NCBI GenBank assembly: GCA_015179045.1
Contig: WHUZ01000003.1
Coordinates: 1,860,001-1,924,000 of the forward strand
Length of the DNA: 64,000 nt
Direction: 5' to 3'
DNA from: Kalaharituber pfeilii
Taxonomy: Eukaryota > Ascomycota > Pezizomycetes > Pezizales > Pezizaceae
Position 1 is the first letter of the stretch; each line of letters begins with the position of its first letter. Of this stretch, positions 1 through 10,485 are shown one piece after another. The position numbers were made by a program, and so were the translations under genes. A model generated the notes under the pieces. That model was not told where the DNA came from and did not search any database. It worked only from the letters and a program-made list of their open reading frames with translations.

Positions 1-456
1 AGCATTAGCATCTTTCCATACTCGGGCTGCTTTTTTATCTGCTTTTCCTGATGATGATGATGTGGCCCCTTCAGTTTTGATGGATTCTAGACCGGTTGGT
101 TGAGCGTAGTCTCCAGTTACTACATCCCATACCCTGTATTCTTCGTTAACTGGAATTAAATCTAAATAATTTTCTATAGAGATAATCCATTCAGGGTAGG
201 TAGAAGAGCCAGATAACTTGACATCTAGCGTTGGGACTTTTCGGCTGATGGTAGTTTCGGACATCTTTGGTAGATTCGATGGAGGTGGAGGTGGTTGGGT
301 AGTCTCGTCGGTCGGGGTGTCAACAGGTTCGCTAGTTGTTGTATTGACTGGGAAGCTTCGAGAGAGGATATCTGTGATTTGTTGTTCGGGAGCAGTTCGA
401 TCGATGGGGAGTGGTCGTGGTGTGTTTTCTTCTGGTACTTGATTAGATCCGGACAT
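1..456 (-). CDS. Ty1/copia Gag N-terminus (partial)
   Basis: The minus strand is open from an ATG at 456-454 to the left window edge (152 codons, no stop). The first ~65 residues are Pro/Thr-rich; then comes a segment reading VKLSGSSTYPEWIISIENYL, the hallmark of the copia-type Gag polypeptide (LxGxNYxxWxxxI pattern). It is followed by a Ser/Lys-rich stretch. The ATG lies downstream of an LTR and primer-binding site at 786-1061 and 769-785, the expected order for the 5' end of a copia element running leftwards. Gag would form the particle shell. Whether the rest of the element is intact lies outside the window. The frame has no disruption here, so this may be a young copy. Confidence 0.8.
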   Translation of the reverse strand, partial: MSGSNQVPEENTPRPLPIDRTAPEQQITDILSRSFPVNTTTSEPVDTPTDETTQPPPPPSNLPKMSETTISRKVPTLDVKLSGSSTYPEWIISIENYLDLIPVNEEYRVWDVVTGDYAQPTGLESIKTEGATSSSSGKADKKAARVWKDANA

Positions 457-768
457 CAACTGGTTTTAGGTTTCGTGTGTTGCCACTTTAGTTCGTATAG
501 TTCGGCGGTAAGGGCCCTATCGTGTTGGCCGCTTGGGTTTTTCCCTTTTATTTTTGCTTTTGATCACTCTGCTTGTCTTTGGATAAATTTTGTCCTTGAC
601 TAGCTTGTAATCGGAGGTCTGCGGGGTTCCTCAGATATGATCCGAGTCGCAGTGTCGAATGGTATGCTTATTTTGAGTCTGCGGGGTTCCTCAGTGTGAC
701 TGAGTTGCAGCGTTGATTTTTGGCGCAGTCGGTGATCCTTTGGTGTTTTGCTACCCGGCTTCAACGGT
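457..768 (-). other. Copia 5' leader
   Basis: This untranslated stretch lies between the primer-binding site and the Gag start. It contains an 18-bp direct repeat at 617-634 and 677-694 (core TCTGCGGGGTTCCTCAG), spaced 60 bp. No gene is visible in it. Confidence 0.5.
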
Positions 769-785
769 GCGCCGGGCTCATAACC
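769..785 (-). promoter_or_regulatory. Copia primer-binding site (half tRNA-iMet type)
   Basis: The element strand reads GGTTATGAGCCCGGCGC directly after the LTR. Its complement, GCGCCGGGCTCATAACC, resembles the anticodon arm of eukaryotic initiator tRNA-Met (CAT anticodon) rather than a tRNA 3' end. This is the Drosophila copia mode of priming, with a tRNA-iMet cut in the anticodon loop. The match is by recognition; the genome's own tRNA-iMet is not in the window. Confidence 0.6.
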
Positions 786-1061
786 TCTAAGAATTACGAG
801 GCTATGTGTGGAGGAATGGTTGCGTTTGCGTGATAAATCAACAGGTAAAATTCAGCGTATATGAAAGCTTGCTAAGTACACGATTTCTAGCTCTGCTCTG
901 GCGAAAACAATAAACACATAGGAAATTCGTCCCTTATATCCTGCTCCTTTTACCATAAACCGGCCGTTTTGGGACCCTTGTTTCTCCTCTATCCATAAAG
1001 GGGCCGTTTCGGGCTTAGACCATAATAATCCCTACAGCGAGAGTACAACGTGATTCCTACA
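786..1061 (-). mobile_element. Copia 5' LTR
   Basis: On the minus strand it begins TGTAGGAAT and ends ATTCTTAGA, an imperfect inverted repeat, and abuts the primer-binding site exactly. It is 276 bp long and holds an internal GATATAAGG TATA-like box. The terminal CA expected of an LTR reads GA here, so one mutation is inferred. The flanking target duplication cannot be tested because the 3' LTR is outside the window. Confidence 0.55.
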
Positions 1062-1101
1062 AAAAGGAATAGTAAGGCTCTAGAAATAGTCTGGAGGTAG
1101 T

Positions 1102-1684
1102 CAATGAATCCAACAGACCATGATTTGCATTGGACTGAAACCGCCTGGACTGGTCCAGGCCGGTATTCTCAGTGGCCTGGATCGATTTCCACTATCAATA
1201 ATTGACAGTCACTCATTAGGTATCATCATCGAAGAATTGAGTCCCGCCTGTTGTATTGTCTGGAAGGTCCGTCATATCTAAAATATTTGTTAGTATATAT
1301 ACTTGAATATAAAGTGTGATACATACTTTTTTTTTTTTTTTTTTTTTTTTTTTCATTACTCGCATGCTGCCCTGTGGGCTATGGTGAGGATTTAGGTACA
1401 TGATACATACTTGACTAATATCATGGACCGCCGCTGTTTAAAATTCTAGATATATGGAAGATTCTACTCATTTAAATACTCAAACAATTTGGTAAACGCT
1501 GGCCTTAATTCACCTGGATAGCTGTGGGGGGATTCGTTTAATTGGCATAAACCTGCCTAAATGGCCTGGGCTGGCCTGAATGGTCTGGACCGGCCTGATT
1601 AGCCCGATTGTTTCAGGCCGCCTGGGCTGGTCTAGGCTGCCCTCACGGCCTGGCCTGGCCTAGCCTGGCCTGTTGGATTCATTG
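1102..1684. mobile_element. hAT-like non-autonomous element with GGCC-rich ends (type 2)
   Basis: Terminal inverted repeats CAATGAATCCAACAG and CTGTTGGATTCATTG are flanked by a perfect 8-bp target duplication GAGGTAGT (1094-1101 and 1685-1692), the length produced by hAT transposases. Subterminal blocks repeat a GGCCTGGACC-like decamer in both orientations. There is no coding capacity. A B-family retroposon sits inside (1327-1400). A related copy in the opposite orientation lies at 54052-56135. Confidence 0.8.
1327..1400 (-). mobile_element. Short retroposon, B family
   Basis: On the minus strand the order is stem-loop with GCATGCGAG, then TAATG, then poly(A) (T tract 1327-1353). It is flanked by TGATACATAC at 1317-1326 and 1401-1410. 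The related hAT-like copy near 54290-54310 lacks the insert and keeps one copy of the target, so the insertion is directly demonstrated. Confidence 0.9.
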
Positions 1685-1780
1685 GAGGTAGTGTGTAACC
1701 TCATAACTAACTAAGGGAATTAATGGCTTGAGTTTGTGATTGGATGGCAGGAAAGATTCAAAGACTTAGGGTTTGAAATA

Positions 1781-1872
1781 TCTGCGAAATCCGATCTGCC
1801 CTATCTGTAATGTCTGCGAAATCTTATCTGCCCTATTTGTAATGTCTGCGAAATCCGATCTGCTCTATTTAC
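1781..1872. repeat. 32-bp tandem repeat, ~3 units
   Basis: Units start at 1781, 1813 and 1845, each beginning TCTGCGAAATC, with a few point differences. It is non-coding and adjoins the right end of the hAT-like element. Confidence 0.85.
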
Positions 1873-2098
1873 TCCAGGGAATGCGAAAGCTGCAACTTTC
1901 TGGAGATGGTTGGGTCTAACATGCAGGTCACGTAAGTTGGGATCCCAAAGTTTTAGCAATAGCCATGTTGTATTACAATCCTGCCAGGCAAGTATTGATA
2001 AACTACAAAAAAGGCATATCCCCGATTCAAGGCTGAGTGAAGAGCGGTAGAGGTTCTAGTGATATACCTATTCATAGGATCATCCTGAATTTCAAAAT

Positions 2099-2740
2099 GT
2101 GATACATGAGATTCATACTTTTGATCAAGAGGGGAAAGACTATAATACTCACATAAATTCGGAAAATGTAGAATCACCGTTGCAAGCAGCATCGCAAGTG
2201 GTATTGCAAGCGGCGTCACAAGTGGCATTGCAAGTGGCATCGCAAGTGGCATCGCAAGCTGCGTTAGCAACACTTTTTTTAGAAAATTTACCAACCTCAG
2301 GTGCTTCTGATATCAACCAACCACTTGTTGATACCGAAGAAATACTTGAGCCATTGCTTGAGGACTCTGATGATGGCATCATCACAGATATTCCAAATCC
2401 AACTAGTGACCTAATTGGATCCAGGGCTGGGGTGACCAGAGACTCTCTGGGGATAATACACAATATCTGTCGTAAGCTTCTCACTTATTGCAATATACAA
2501 AGCTGCCATTGGGAACCAATCTTGAAATACTTTAAGGATGAAAAGTACTCTAAAAAACTAGGAAATCCTAGATACTGTGATCGATGCTTGCTAGCTTTTA
2601 GTAATAATTTCTCTAAAGATTGCATTTCGATCATGGCACTCTTTCTCCTCAAAAATATCATTATTAGTGAAGTAAATCCATACAAGAAATATGTATCGGT
2701 GCCCTCTCTTTATGATTCTGACCTATATGTCAAAAATTAA
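2099..2740 (+). CDS. Uncharacterised ORF with QAASQV-type repeats
   Basis: An open frame of 213 codons begins at a GTG with no nearby ATG; the in-frame stop just upstream is at 2075-2077, so it may be an exon or a decayed transposon ORF. Residues ~27-55 are a hexapeptide repeat of the QAASQV/QVASQV type encoded by an 18-nt tandem repeat (about 2183-2262). An acidic stretch (LEDSDDG) follows, then a basic C-terminal half with CDRC. I recognise no family. The opposite strand of the repeat is also open, as expected of a repeat. Weak evidence for a gene. Confidence 0.25.
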   Translation: MIHEIHTFDQEGKDYNTHINSENVESPLQAASQVVLQAASQVALQVASQVASQAALATLFLENLPTSGASDINQPLVDTEEILEPLLEDSDDGIITDIPNPTSDLIGSRAGVTRDSLGIIHNICRKLLTYCNIQSCHWEPILKYFKDEKYSKKLGNPRYCDRCLLAFSNNFSKDCISIMALFLLKNIIISEVNPYKKYVSVPSLYDSDLYVKN

Positions 2741-3287
2741 ATCCCTCCGCCTTTTCTGCTATAAATGCCATGGATGGGAGTCTGTTATCAGTATTCATGC
2801 ATAAGTCATTTAATTCCTTCTCCAGAATATAGCTAAACCAGCGCTCAAGTACATCAGTAACTCCATTTGCAAATCCTTCTTTTACTGCAATTGTCACTCC
2901 TTTATGACCTTCCTGAGTAGCTTTGCTATGCTTGAAAATTAGGTCAACAACTGAGATGAATCCTGCTGCTAGAAAGGGCCTTGACTTGCATAGAACTGCT
3001 TCACTCTGATAGTCCGTCGCAAACGAGGTTGCAACATGTTGGTGTTTTATAAAAACATGCTGAGTCATCAGCAAACGGCGCTGGTTTACGAGACTCACCA
3101 AATGCGGGAAATAGGATAAGGATGTATAATTTGATATATAACTTTAGGTACGTATCACAATTGAGAAGTATCGGTGCAAATCTCATCAGCAACCTAGCAA
3201 AACAAGAGCAAGGATAGATTCCTATTCAACAGAAACATATGATCTCAAATAGAGAATATGTCCTCAGGTGGTACTGGTTCGTCACGA
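2741..3287. other. Spacer
   Basis: A minus-strand ORF (2730-3101, 123 codons) is present but shows no recognisable domain. I see nothing else. Confidence 0.4.
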
Positions 3288-3300
3288 ACAATGGGGCCAA

Positions 3301-3356
3301 TTTTTTTTTTTTTTATATCACATGACCCCGCTTGCAGCTGTTCGCCATGGCAGGGC
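3301..3356 (-). mobile_element. Short retroposon, A family
   Basis: A 56-bp insert. The minus strand runs from G-CCCTGCC through GCGGGGTCATGTGA to poly(A). It is flanked by a perfect 13-bp duplication (3288-3300 and 3357-3369, ACAATGGGGCCAA). Confidence 0.93.
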
Positions 3357-3860
3357 ACAATGGGGCCAATGCGGAAGCAATGGATATGTCAAGACTCATG
3401 ATAGCACAGCAATGGAGATATGAATTGGTAAATAACAATCTATGGGCTGCCTAGTATATGCCATAAAATGTCAGATGGTACATTGGTGGAGGAGATAAGA
3501 AACGTTCGAAATAACAAAGAGAGAATAGAAAACACAAATAGCCATCGATGTTTGTAGAGATTAATCTGAATGTACTCCAGGCAACTCAGCAGATAAATAC
3601 GGCCATTCCGTCGTGTCCACGCTGTTCCATAAATGAGTTTTGCTGCACATCTTTGCGCGCAACTGATTTGCCTAGCTCCAAACCCGAGCTCATTCGCTGG
3701 AATTTCATCCTCCGGTGCCGGGGCACCACATGGACACCTGTGAGTTCTCAGACTGACTGGATATGAGCTTAGACCTTGAAACTCTAGCCCCGCCGCTTTT
3801 GAAAAGGAACCGAGTTTGGATAGCAAGGCGGCCTATGCTCATGCTCGTTGACTCCTTCGG

Positions 3861-3933
3861 CTCATTCTAACCTGGCTCTCATTCTAACCTGGCTCTCATT
3901 CTAACCTGGCTCTCATTCTAACCTGGCTCTCAT
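3861..3933. repeat. 17-bp tandem repeat, 4.3 units
   Basis: Units CTCATTCTAACCTGGCT start at 3861, 3878, 3895 and 3912, essentially identical, followed by a partial unit. It is non-coding. Confidence 0.95.
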
Positions 3934-3984
3934 CTGCAAGGCTGAAGCGCTTAGCAATGTTACGGATCGAGCGGACAGCCAGCA

Positions 3985-4096
3985 AGATCCGTGGGTTTTA
4001 TGTAGTTAGCTATCTGTTTTTTCTTCTTTTATTTAAATAAACCCTCGCCATAGCCCATAGGGCGGCACGCGAGTACTGATATTAAAAAAAAAAAAA
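3985..4096 (+). mobile_element. LINE 3' end, B family
   Basis: The B stem-loop (CTCGCC ... GCGAG, 4044-4074) is followed by TACTGATATT and A13. The preceding ~55 nt (CCGTGGGTTTTATGTAGTTA region) match the 3' untranslated region seen upstream of the B tails at 49.7 and 53.6 kb. The 5' truncation point and target duplication are not clear. Confidence 0.6.
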
Positions 4097-4099
4097 GGC

Positions 4100-7070
4100 C
4101 CGAATTGCCTGGGCAATATAACAGGATGCTCCTAGCCATGGATAAGCGTTGGTGACGGAGTGCTGCTTGCGCAATTGCATTGGTCATGCTCAAGCCCCTG
4201 GTTGGAAGTGAACTGCACGGTGAGCGGCAAAGCGTATATAGCCTCGGGGAGAGAGGATTGGGAAATTGACCATGATGAGGGGAGGCGGGTGAGAGGTTGG
4301 TACGAGAACAGCGTGAGAGGAGCCGCATGAAGACATGCTCCCATTTTTCCTTCTATTTCGTGCTCCGGGAATTGCCAAGCCCGATACGCCAAGCCCGCTC
4401 ACCAGGGTTCGTCTTGCCAAGTATATCACTCCTGTCTTTGCCCCTCCACGAGTGTTTTTCCTCCTCATCACACATGGGGCTCACACCCCAGATAAGAACG
4501 CTTTTTCTCCAGTCCTAGCCAGTAATCCTACTATTGTTCCGACGCTAGGATTGGCATATTTACGTTCGAGAAAGAAGTCGAATCCTCTGCACTTTGTTCA
4601 TGTCCTGCCGGCTGTGCTCGGCTTTCTGTCAAGTGAGCCTTGCGCTCTGGCAAATGGACCTTGAACTGGGAGGCAATCGGACATGAATCATGATTATGAA
4701 GCGTTATAGAAGCAACTAACTGGTTACATATGAGACTAGAGCTACATTATAACGATCAATATCATTCCTCGGATTTGGCGAACGAAACATACCCACGAAT
4801 TTTCCGTTCGTGTGTGCGCGCGTTACGTGGTCAGGACAATGCTGGCCGTACCGGTATGATAGACTTGGTTGAGAGACTAGCTGTAGGCAGAAGGCACAGG
4901 TTCATGGATACCGGATTAACATTATACCAGCCGTCCCGTCACAATAATGAATTTTCACCCGAACTGTAAAGCTACTTAATTAGGGTCAGCGGCAAAGATG
5001 CATATTGGCTTGAATCGGGTTGCAATGACAACGTGCAGACTAGGCTAAATCCCAATGTGGCTTCAGGAACAAGGCTATTGTGTGCAACCAGACTAGCCTT
5101 TGTGTTGATCTGTGCCTCCTCCGTGAAGATCAATTCAGGAACCGCAACGGCGTGCTAGTTCTGCCCCTGTTACCTTGAGGAGGCCAGAGAAGGTTTGGGG
5201 CCATGCAACGTTCAACCTCAGGTCACTTGATTTTGCAGTTTCTAATTTTAGACCAATGAATCCCAAGTTCCAGCAGTTGTGCCATTCTTAGAGGCTGGAC
5301 AGGGGACGAAGGGAGCGGGAATACGTTATCGAAGGAGTATATTCAAGGAAACTGTATTATCAATTCTCCGGCGGGATTTGGTAAATGCGAAAATATGTAC
5401 AAAATCTGTCGATAGGGCCTACTATCCCACACACCGAGAAAAGCTTGACTTCGGTCATGGAATTGTGAATAAGGCGAGTGAAGTCATTGTACAGCCTCAC
5501 TGATCCAGAGGAAAACAGGGCAAAGGTAATCAAGATCCCTGCTCCGCTAATGCAGAAGCTTTATCACGAGCTATCATAATTGAATGTTTTTGTATGTGTT
5601 GCATGAATATTGAATACAGGGCAGCAGCTGTCAGCAGCTGTGTGTCTTATCTTTTCAGTGACTCTGAATGATGAAAGGGTCAAAGGAATTTGACTGACCA
5701 GGCTTGGTTATGAGCCTAGAGCTGGGCGTTTTTAGGAACTGCGCTGCTCATAGCAGGGGTTTATGAACCTACAAGACCTTGGTTCAGCGTTTCACATCGT
5801 AGTAGGCAGGTTATCGCTGGCTGCTCGTCAGGGTCCCTCATGAACTTCATTACTTGCCATGCCCAACTAATGAGTGCCGTTTTCGCATTAGCGCTCCCAT
5901 TATTAAATAGCATTCATTGCAACCATTGCCACGGTTTTCTAGCCTCGTTCCGCTGTTACCGATGTATGGTGATGCGAATGCGCATGGGCAAAATTTTAAT
6001 GATAGCTATGAGATGTGCAGTATTTGAAGTTAACCTGCGCTGTGACGTTGCAATCAAGTGTTGAGGTGGCTTAAACCCTTCCCCAAAAATCTTTAACCCT
6101 AGCATTGCCGCAAAAATACGGGCGTTGAGGCGGGGGCTGGGAGCTGAAACTGCCCCGCAGATCTTCGAGCTGGGGTTCCCACTTGCATCGCGATGCTTTT
6201 TCAGCAACGATTAGTACTCCGAGAACAAAGAGCATAACCGGAGCCAACATGGGCCATGAGCGCGGTTAGCACTCTGCAGAAGCTAGCTACATCTCAATAC
6301 TTGATTCGAGGTGCATGCGCAATGTATTTCTGCAGCGTGCATTTGTCTCCACCTTGTTCACACTGGGAGGTTTTTTTTGTAACCCGGTTCATGCAAGCAG
6401 TGGACTTTAATATGGAATGGTGATTGAATATAAAACGGGGCGGGGGGCCTACCTTCGTCTGCGGGCCATCTTGAGAATTAGAGTTTAACACCAAAGAAAA
6501 AATAACACATCGCCGCGCCTCCCACAATCTTGTTATCGTTCCCCGCCGCCCACAGTGTCAACAAATAAGCACTCAAACCAACGAAATTGCCCTGCAGGTC
6601 GATTAAGACACAGCGTTCGTACTAAGAGACTACGTTCGCGCTTCTGTTTGATACCTTTGGTATTGCTGCCGTTCGGTTCGGTCTTTGGGCCGCTATTGCA
6701 TCGCGCAGCATTGCAAGGGATCATCAGCATCATTAGCTGCGGGGTACTGGATATCAGCTCCAGCGAAACAGGGTTCCTCACAATTCCCACATAGAAAGTC
6801 TTGTGAAAAAGGGAATCGTAGAGGGTGTCATACGACCTGCGGCTGAACCAGAAACCTCTTACTCATTTTCGTCGTGTGGAGGCGCAACGTGAGGAGGGTC
6901 AGCCGGCCACACTATTCGACAGTCGAACCCCCATTTTTAACTCCATTTTTGCCGGGCATCGTCTCCGAGCCCCCTTCTTCTGCGGTGTCAGTCACTAGAT
7001 TTTTGGTGTTCCACCTGCGCCTCAGTGCTGCACTGGTGTGGTAGAAAAATAAAGGTTAGTCCTACTGCCA
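4100..7070. other. Gene-poor spacer
   Basis: Several small ORFs (e.g. 4730-4969, 5279-5503, 6555-6794) overlap in multiple frames and show no domain. No tandem repeat or poly(A)-bounded insert is recognised. This is upstream sequence of the zinc-knuckle gene at 7256. Confidence 0.5.
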
Positions 7071-7076
7071 TTTATC

Positions 7077-7086
7077 TATATATAAG
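7077..7086 (+). promoter_or_regulatory. TATA-like box upstream of the zinc-knuckle gene
   Basis: TATATATAAG lies 170 nt before the ATG at 7256. A pyrimidine-rich CTCTCTTGCTCTCTTATTT tract follows at ~7102-7120, a layout typical of fungal core promoters. Confidence 0.4.
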
Positions 7087-7255
7087 AATCAAGGAATGCC
7101 CCTCTCTTGCTCTCTTATTTCCCCCAAGTATATCGACTTGTTCCACAGCCTGAGTCATTCAATATATCATTTACCCTGGTCAACGAAACTTGATACCTTC
7201 ACCGCAATATCATATATAGAGTGTGGTAAAGTAACTTGAGTTAACATTTTTCAAA

Positions 7256-8368
7256 ATGCCAGTCTTCGAGGCTTCGTACACTCGTACTTCACACCGGAGG
7301 TCCCGCACCCGCTCACCGACTAGACCTTCCATTTTGAAGCGCGCCCGCAGCTTTTCGAATTTTATTCCACCAAGCGAAAGCACCACTCAAGTCGGATACG
7401 CTATTCCTGCACCAGCGCCAGCACCAGCACCAGCTTGGGTGCGAGGAACGACGAGAATTACCTATCCAGCACCAGAACCAGGGCCGCTTGTTTACCAGGC
7501 AGCACCTTCTCAGAAGTGGTCAATAGCTGCTACATACGGATCGTCATCCAGTAAAGTACAGGGTGCATATCCGTCTTCACCCACATCAGCTTCATACATT
7601 TTCCACGACACAAAAAAGGCAGAAATGTCGTTGTACAGGCCTGCCAGTTACAGCCGTCCAGCTACCCCTCCAAACCCTCTGGATGACCCAGATGTTAAGA
7701 AGGAGCTGGACTACGAAAAGCGCATGAGGATGCTAGCTGAACAGCGCCATCAGGAGACGCTGAAACAACAGATAATTGAGGCGGAGATCACAAAAGCTGC
7801 GGTTGCGCGACAGAGCGCTATCGACGAGGAGCGTGCGCGGGAGCGCATGAACCGGCTTTATATGCTCAGCCAGCAGCAGCAGCAACAGCAAATGATTCTT
7901 CATGCCGCCGCTTACGCCGCTGATCGTGAGCACCATCGTCACGCACGGCATCGCAGCCGCTCCACACACCGCTCTAGGTCTCGTTCTCGTTATTCTGAGG
8001 TTGAGGAGGAGCGGGCGCGTCGCCGCGCTCACCATGTTTGCAGCAAATGCTCGCGAAAGGGTCATTACTCTATTGAATGCACCTCATATACCGTTCCACA
8101 TACCCACCTCCTTGAGGGCAACCCGAGGATGTCTGCGCCAGCCCTTCTCCCGTCTTCGCATAGGGGAAGGCGGAGCTCCAGGGGAAGTGTATATAGTTGC
8201 TCGGGGGATGAGTACGAGGAGTATGAAGAGGATGAGATATGGTATTCAGACGGGTACGAAGGTGAGGTGGAGGGGGTCCCGGCGGACAAGGGCGTGTTGG
8301 TCATGTATACACCAGGGGGAGGGCCGGGGTCAACGAGGAGCTCAGTGAGGCATGTGGTTGGGTTGTAA
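7256..8368 (+). CDS. RS/Q-rich CCHC zinc-knuckle protein
   Basis: A single-exon 370-aa protein; the ATG has an A-rich context (TCAAAATGCC). In order: an Arg/Ser-rich N-terminus (SHRRSRTRSPTRPS, residues ~12-25), an Ala-Pro repeat (50-60), a Ser-rich linker, a charged helical or coiled-coil segment (~143-205: KKELDYEKRMRMLAEQRHQ), a Q8 run (~206-212), an RS cluster (HRSRSTHRSRSRSRYS, ~232-247), then one CX2CX4HX4C zinc knuckle with C262, C265, H270 and C275, and an acidic DEYEEYEEDE tract. RS and zinc-knuckle parts suggest RNA binding, but no specific orthologue is recognised. The A+T-rich flanks have no repeats, so I take it as a host gene. Confidence 0.75.
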   Translation: MPVFEASYTRTSHRRSRTRSPTRPSILKRARSFSNFIPPSESTTQVGYAIPAPAPAPAPAWVRGTTRITYPAPEPGPLVYQAAPSQKWSIAATYGSSSSKVQGAYPSSPTSASYIFHDTKKAEMSLYRPASYSRPATPPNPLDDPDVKKELDYEKRMRMLAEQRHQETLKQQIIEAEITKAAVARQSAIDEERARERMNRLYMLSQQQQQQQMILHAAAYAADREHHRHARHRSRSTHRSRSRSRYSEVEEERARRRAHHVCSKCSRKGHYSIECTSYTVPHTHLLEGNPRMSAPALLPSSHRGRRSSRGSVYSCSGDEYEEYEEDEIWYSDGYEGEVEGVPADKGVLVMYTPGGGPGSTRSSVRHVVGL

Positions 8369-9758
8369 ACAAGGGGCGTCGGGTGACATACATGAATGGT
8401 GGGTGATTTAGTACGACAGTCTGAGAGATTTGAAATTTGGGGGGCGTGGTGCTAGAGTTGTGCACTATTACATCATAGCAGTTTTGGCTGTTCCCAAGTT
8501 TTCTCTTTCGGTTATGACTTTCCTGTCTGCTTGCTTATTTACGTTTATCCTGTTTGGTTTTATGCTAGGTGATGTGTTTTTGATTATCTGCTATAGGGAA
8601 ATACGGGGTTATTAGGCTTTTGGCCCTTGGCTTTATTTATGATTTTCTGAATTTGACTTATCTCATGCTGATGTTTTTGAGTTTTGTTTTCAAGACACGT
8701 AACGCAAGTGATGATATCCTCATTTTTATTTTGCTCAGTATGAATTTCTTTGTGGGCGTGTTGGGAGGTTTTCACATGGAGAATTGCAGAAAATGTCTTT
8801 CAAAGAGGGAGGGGTTATATATTTACATATATATTTTTAGTCGAGCATGGAACCACTGGTATGGAGTTGGCAAGAAACTCAGGGACTTTAAGATATAGAA
8901 GTTTCAATGGATTAGTTAAGCATACTATTCATTCTGACTATATAAGATTGTCTAAATTTTGTCTATGTCTAGCGATCTGAGCTCCAACATTGATATTGTG
9001 AATTTATGGAGTAATAGGATAAAATTGTATGTATGCAGGGGATGACATTAATAGGTTACGTAGCGAGCGCAGCACTAAGCTAGGACGAGAAGAATGCACC
9101 CAGAGGGAGGGTGACACATTTTTTTTTTCCCCTCTTATCATCTCAGATGCGCTTTAAGCTAGAGCAATCTGCAATTACCTGAAGCTAATACTGTAGACGG
9201 ACTGAGGCTCTTGAGATGGCTCACAGAGGGTTTTGACATGTACAGGGGGTTGAATTACGTACATTGCACGAAGACCATGTGTGCATATGTGCGTCATGAA
9301 ATCCTACAGGGGTGGTGCTTGGAACGTTGTGGCGAAGCATAAAAGTGGATCTCGTATTACGACATGCGTGGGGAGTAGATATTCTTTGGGAGGAATGCGG
9401 GAGGTAGTGGATCGAGTGGGAGGGGGATGCGAGTGGGCTGAAGGTGATTGTGCGATATTGGGTCTGGGTTGAGGGTAATGGTTGTGAGCGCTCGGCTGGT
9501 GTCGGGAGGATCGGAGAGATTCACGGAGGATATACGCACAATATATTATTAATGGAGCGACAATATTACTACTACATAAGAAATACTTGTATAGCTTGTG
9601 CCTAGTCTCGATTTTAGCCATGATGCTTTGGCAAGGGCATGCTTTCTGCTGAAAGCCAAATGAGAAGCAACTGCTTTTAATTCCCGCCCATCTATGTCTA
9701 CATACTTGATTCATACTTACTTGGAGTGACCCTGAAGCAAATACCGGTAATCTATATA
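8369..9758. other. Spacer after the zinc-knuckle gene
   Basis: T-rich 3' flanking sequence. Short ORFs at 8430-8898 are hydrophobic because of T-richness and are not believed. A short T tract near 9119 lacks the retroposon stem-loop. Confidence 0.45.
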
Positions 9759-9839
9759 CTAGCCAGTAAAATTAATATGTATTCGGACATGGGTACTAAT
9801 GCACATTATGCGCTATGTCCGAATACATATTTTACTAGC
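9759..9839. mobile_element. Palindromic MITE, copy 1
   Basis: A near-perfect inverted repeat: CTAGCCAGTAAAAT...ATGTATTCGGACA on the left, and TGTCCGAATACATATTTTAC on the right, with a short unpaired centre. It has no coding capacity. The left arm carries a 4-bp insertion (TTAA) relative to copy 2 at 10088-10167. Confidence 0.85.
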
Positions 9840-10087
9840 AAATAATGGGGGATACCGAACTGGTTAGGGTAATACGTAGGTGATACTGCTCATATTGCCC
9901 TGGTTCATGCGGACAACACTGGATTCGGGATGGCTGAACATATGATCAGGACGCCGGAAGAATGTGTATCGAATGCATCCATGGTATAGTGAGGGTCAAC
10001 TGAGCGTTGTAATATTGCATAGTTGGGATACGGTTGTTGCAGATTGTAGAAGAATCTCAAAGAAGCGGGTACCTAGGGGTTCTGGTA

Positions 10088-10167
10088 CTAGCCAGTAAAA
10101 TATGTATTCGGACAGGGGTACTAATACGCATTATGCGCTATGTCCGAATACATATTTTACTAGCTAG
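10088..10167. mobile_element. Palindromic MITE, copy 2
   Basis: An 80-bp element with 27-bp inverted arms (CTAGC[C/T]AGTAAAATATG..., ending GCTAG) and a ~26-bp centre that matches copy 1. It is 250 bp from copy 1 and in the same orientation. TA or CTAG flanks are compatible with a Tc1/mariner-like origin; the superfamily is not determined. Confidence 0.85.
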
Positions 10168-10391
10168 TAGCCTAGGGTTCTGGAGCGAACTGCTGACCAC
10201 CATACTGTTGCTGTGACACTTGCAGCCTTACTAGTCTGGTTGCACCGACCAGAACTAGTCTAGAGCCTCACTCAGATGCATCCCCTGGAATTCCTAGATT
10301 AACTTGGCATTCATATATCACGTGGCTTAGCAAGAGGTCACAAGTCAATGCGGAAGTGTACAGCTGTGCCTAATATAGAATCATATTCATT

Positions 10392-10485
10392 GGGAGCATG
10401 GTTTAGTGGTATAACATCTCATTTGCAACCCCTAAATGGGACTGGAAATTTGAGAAGGTCTGGGGTTCGATTCCCCATGCTTCCA
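10392..10485 (+). tRNA. tRNA-Ala (UGC), intron-containing
   Basis: Acceptor GGGAGCA pairs with TGCTTCC and has a G3:U70 pair, the alanine identity element. The D-arm is GTTTAGTGGTATAAC. The anticodon stem TCTCA/TGAGA encloses TTTGCA plus a ~22-nt intron after position 37. The T-arm is TGGGG-TTCGATT-CCCCA. Discriminator A is at 10485, followed by T7, a Pol III terminator. The structure is complete and probably functional. Confidence 0.9.
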
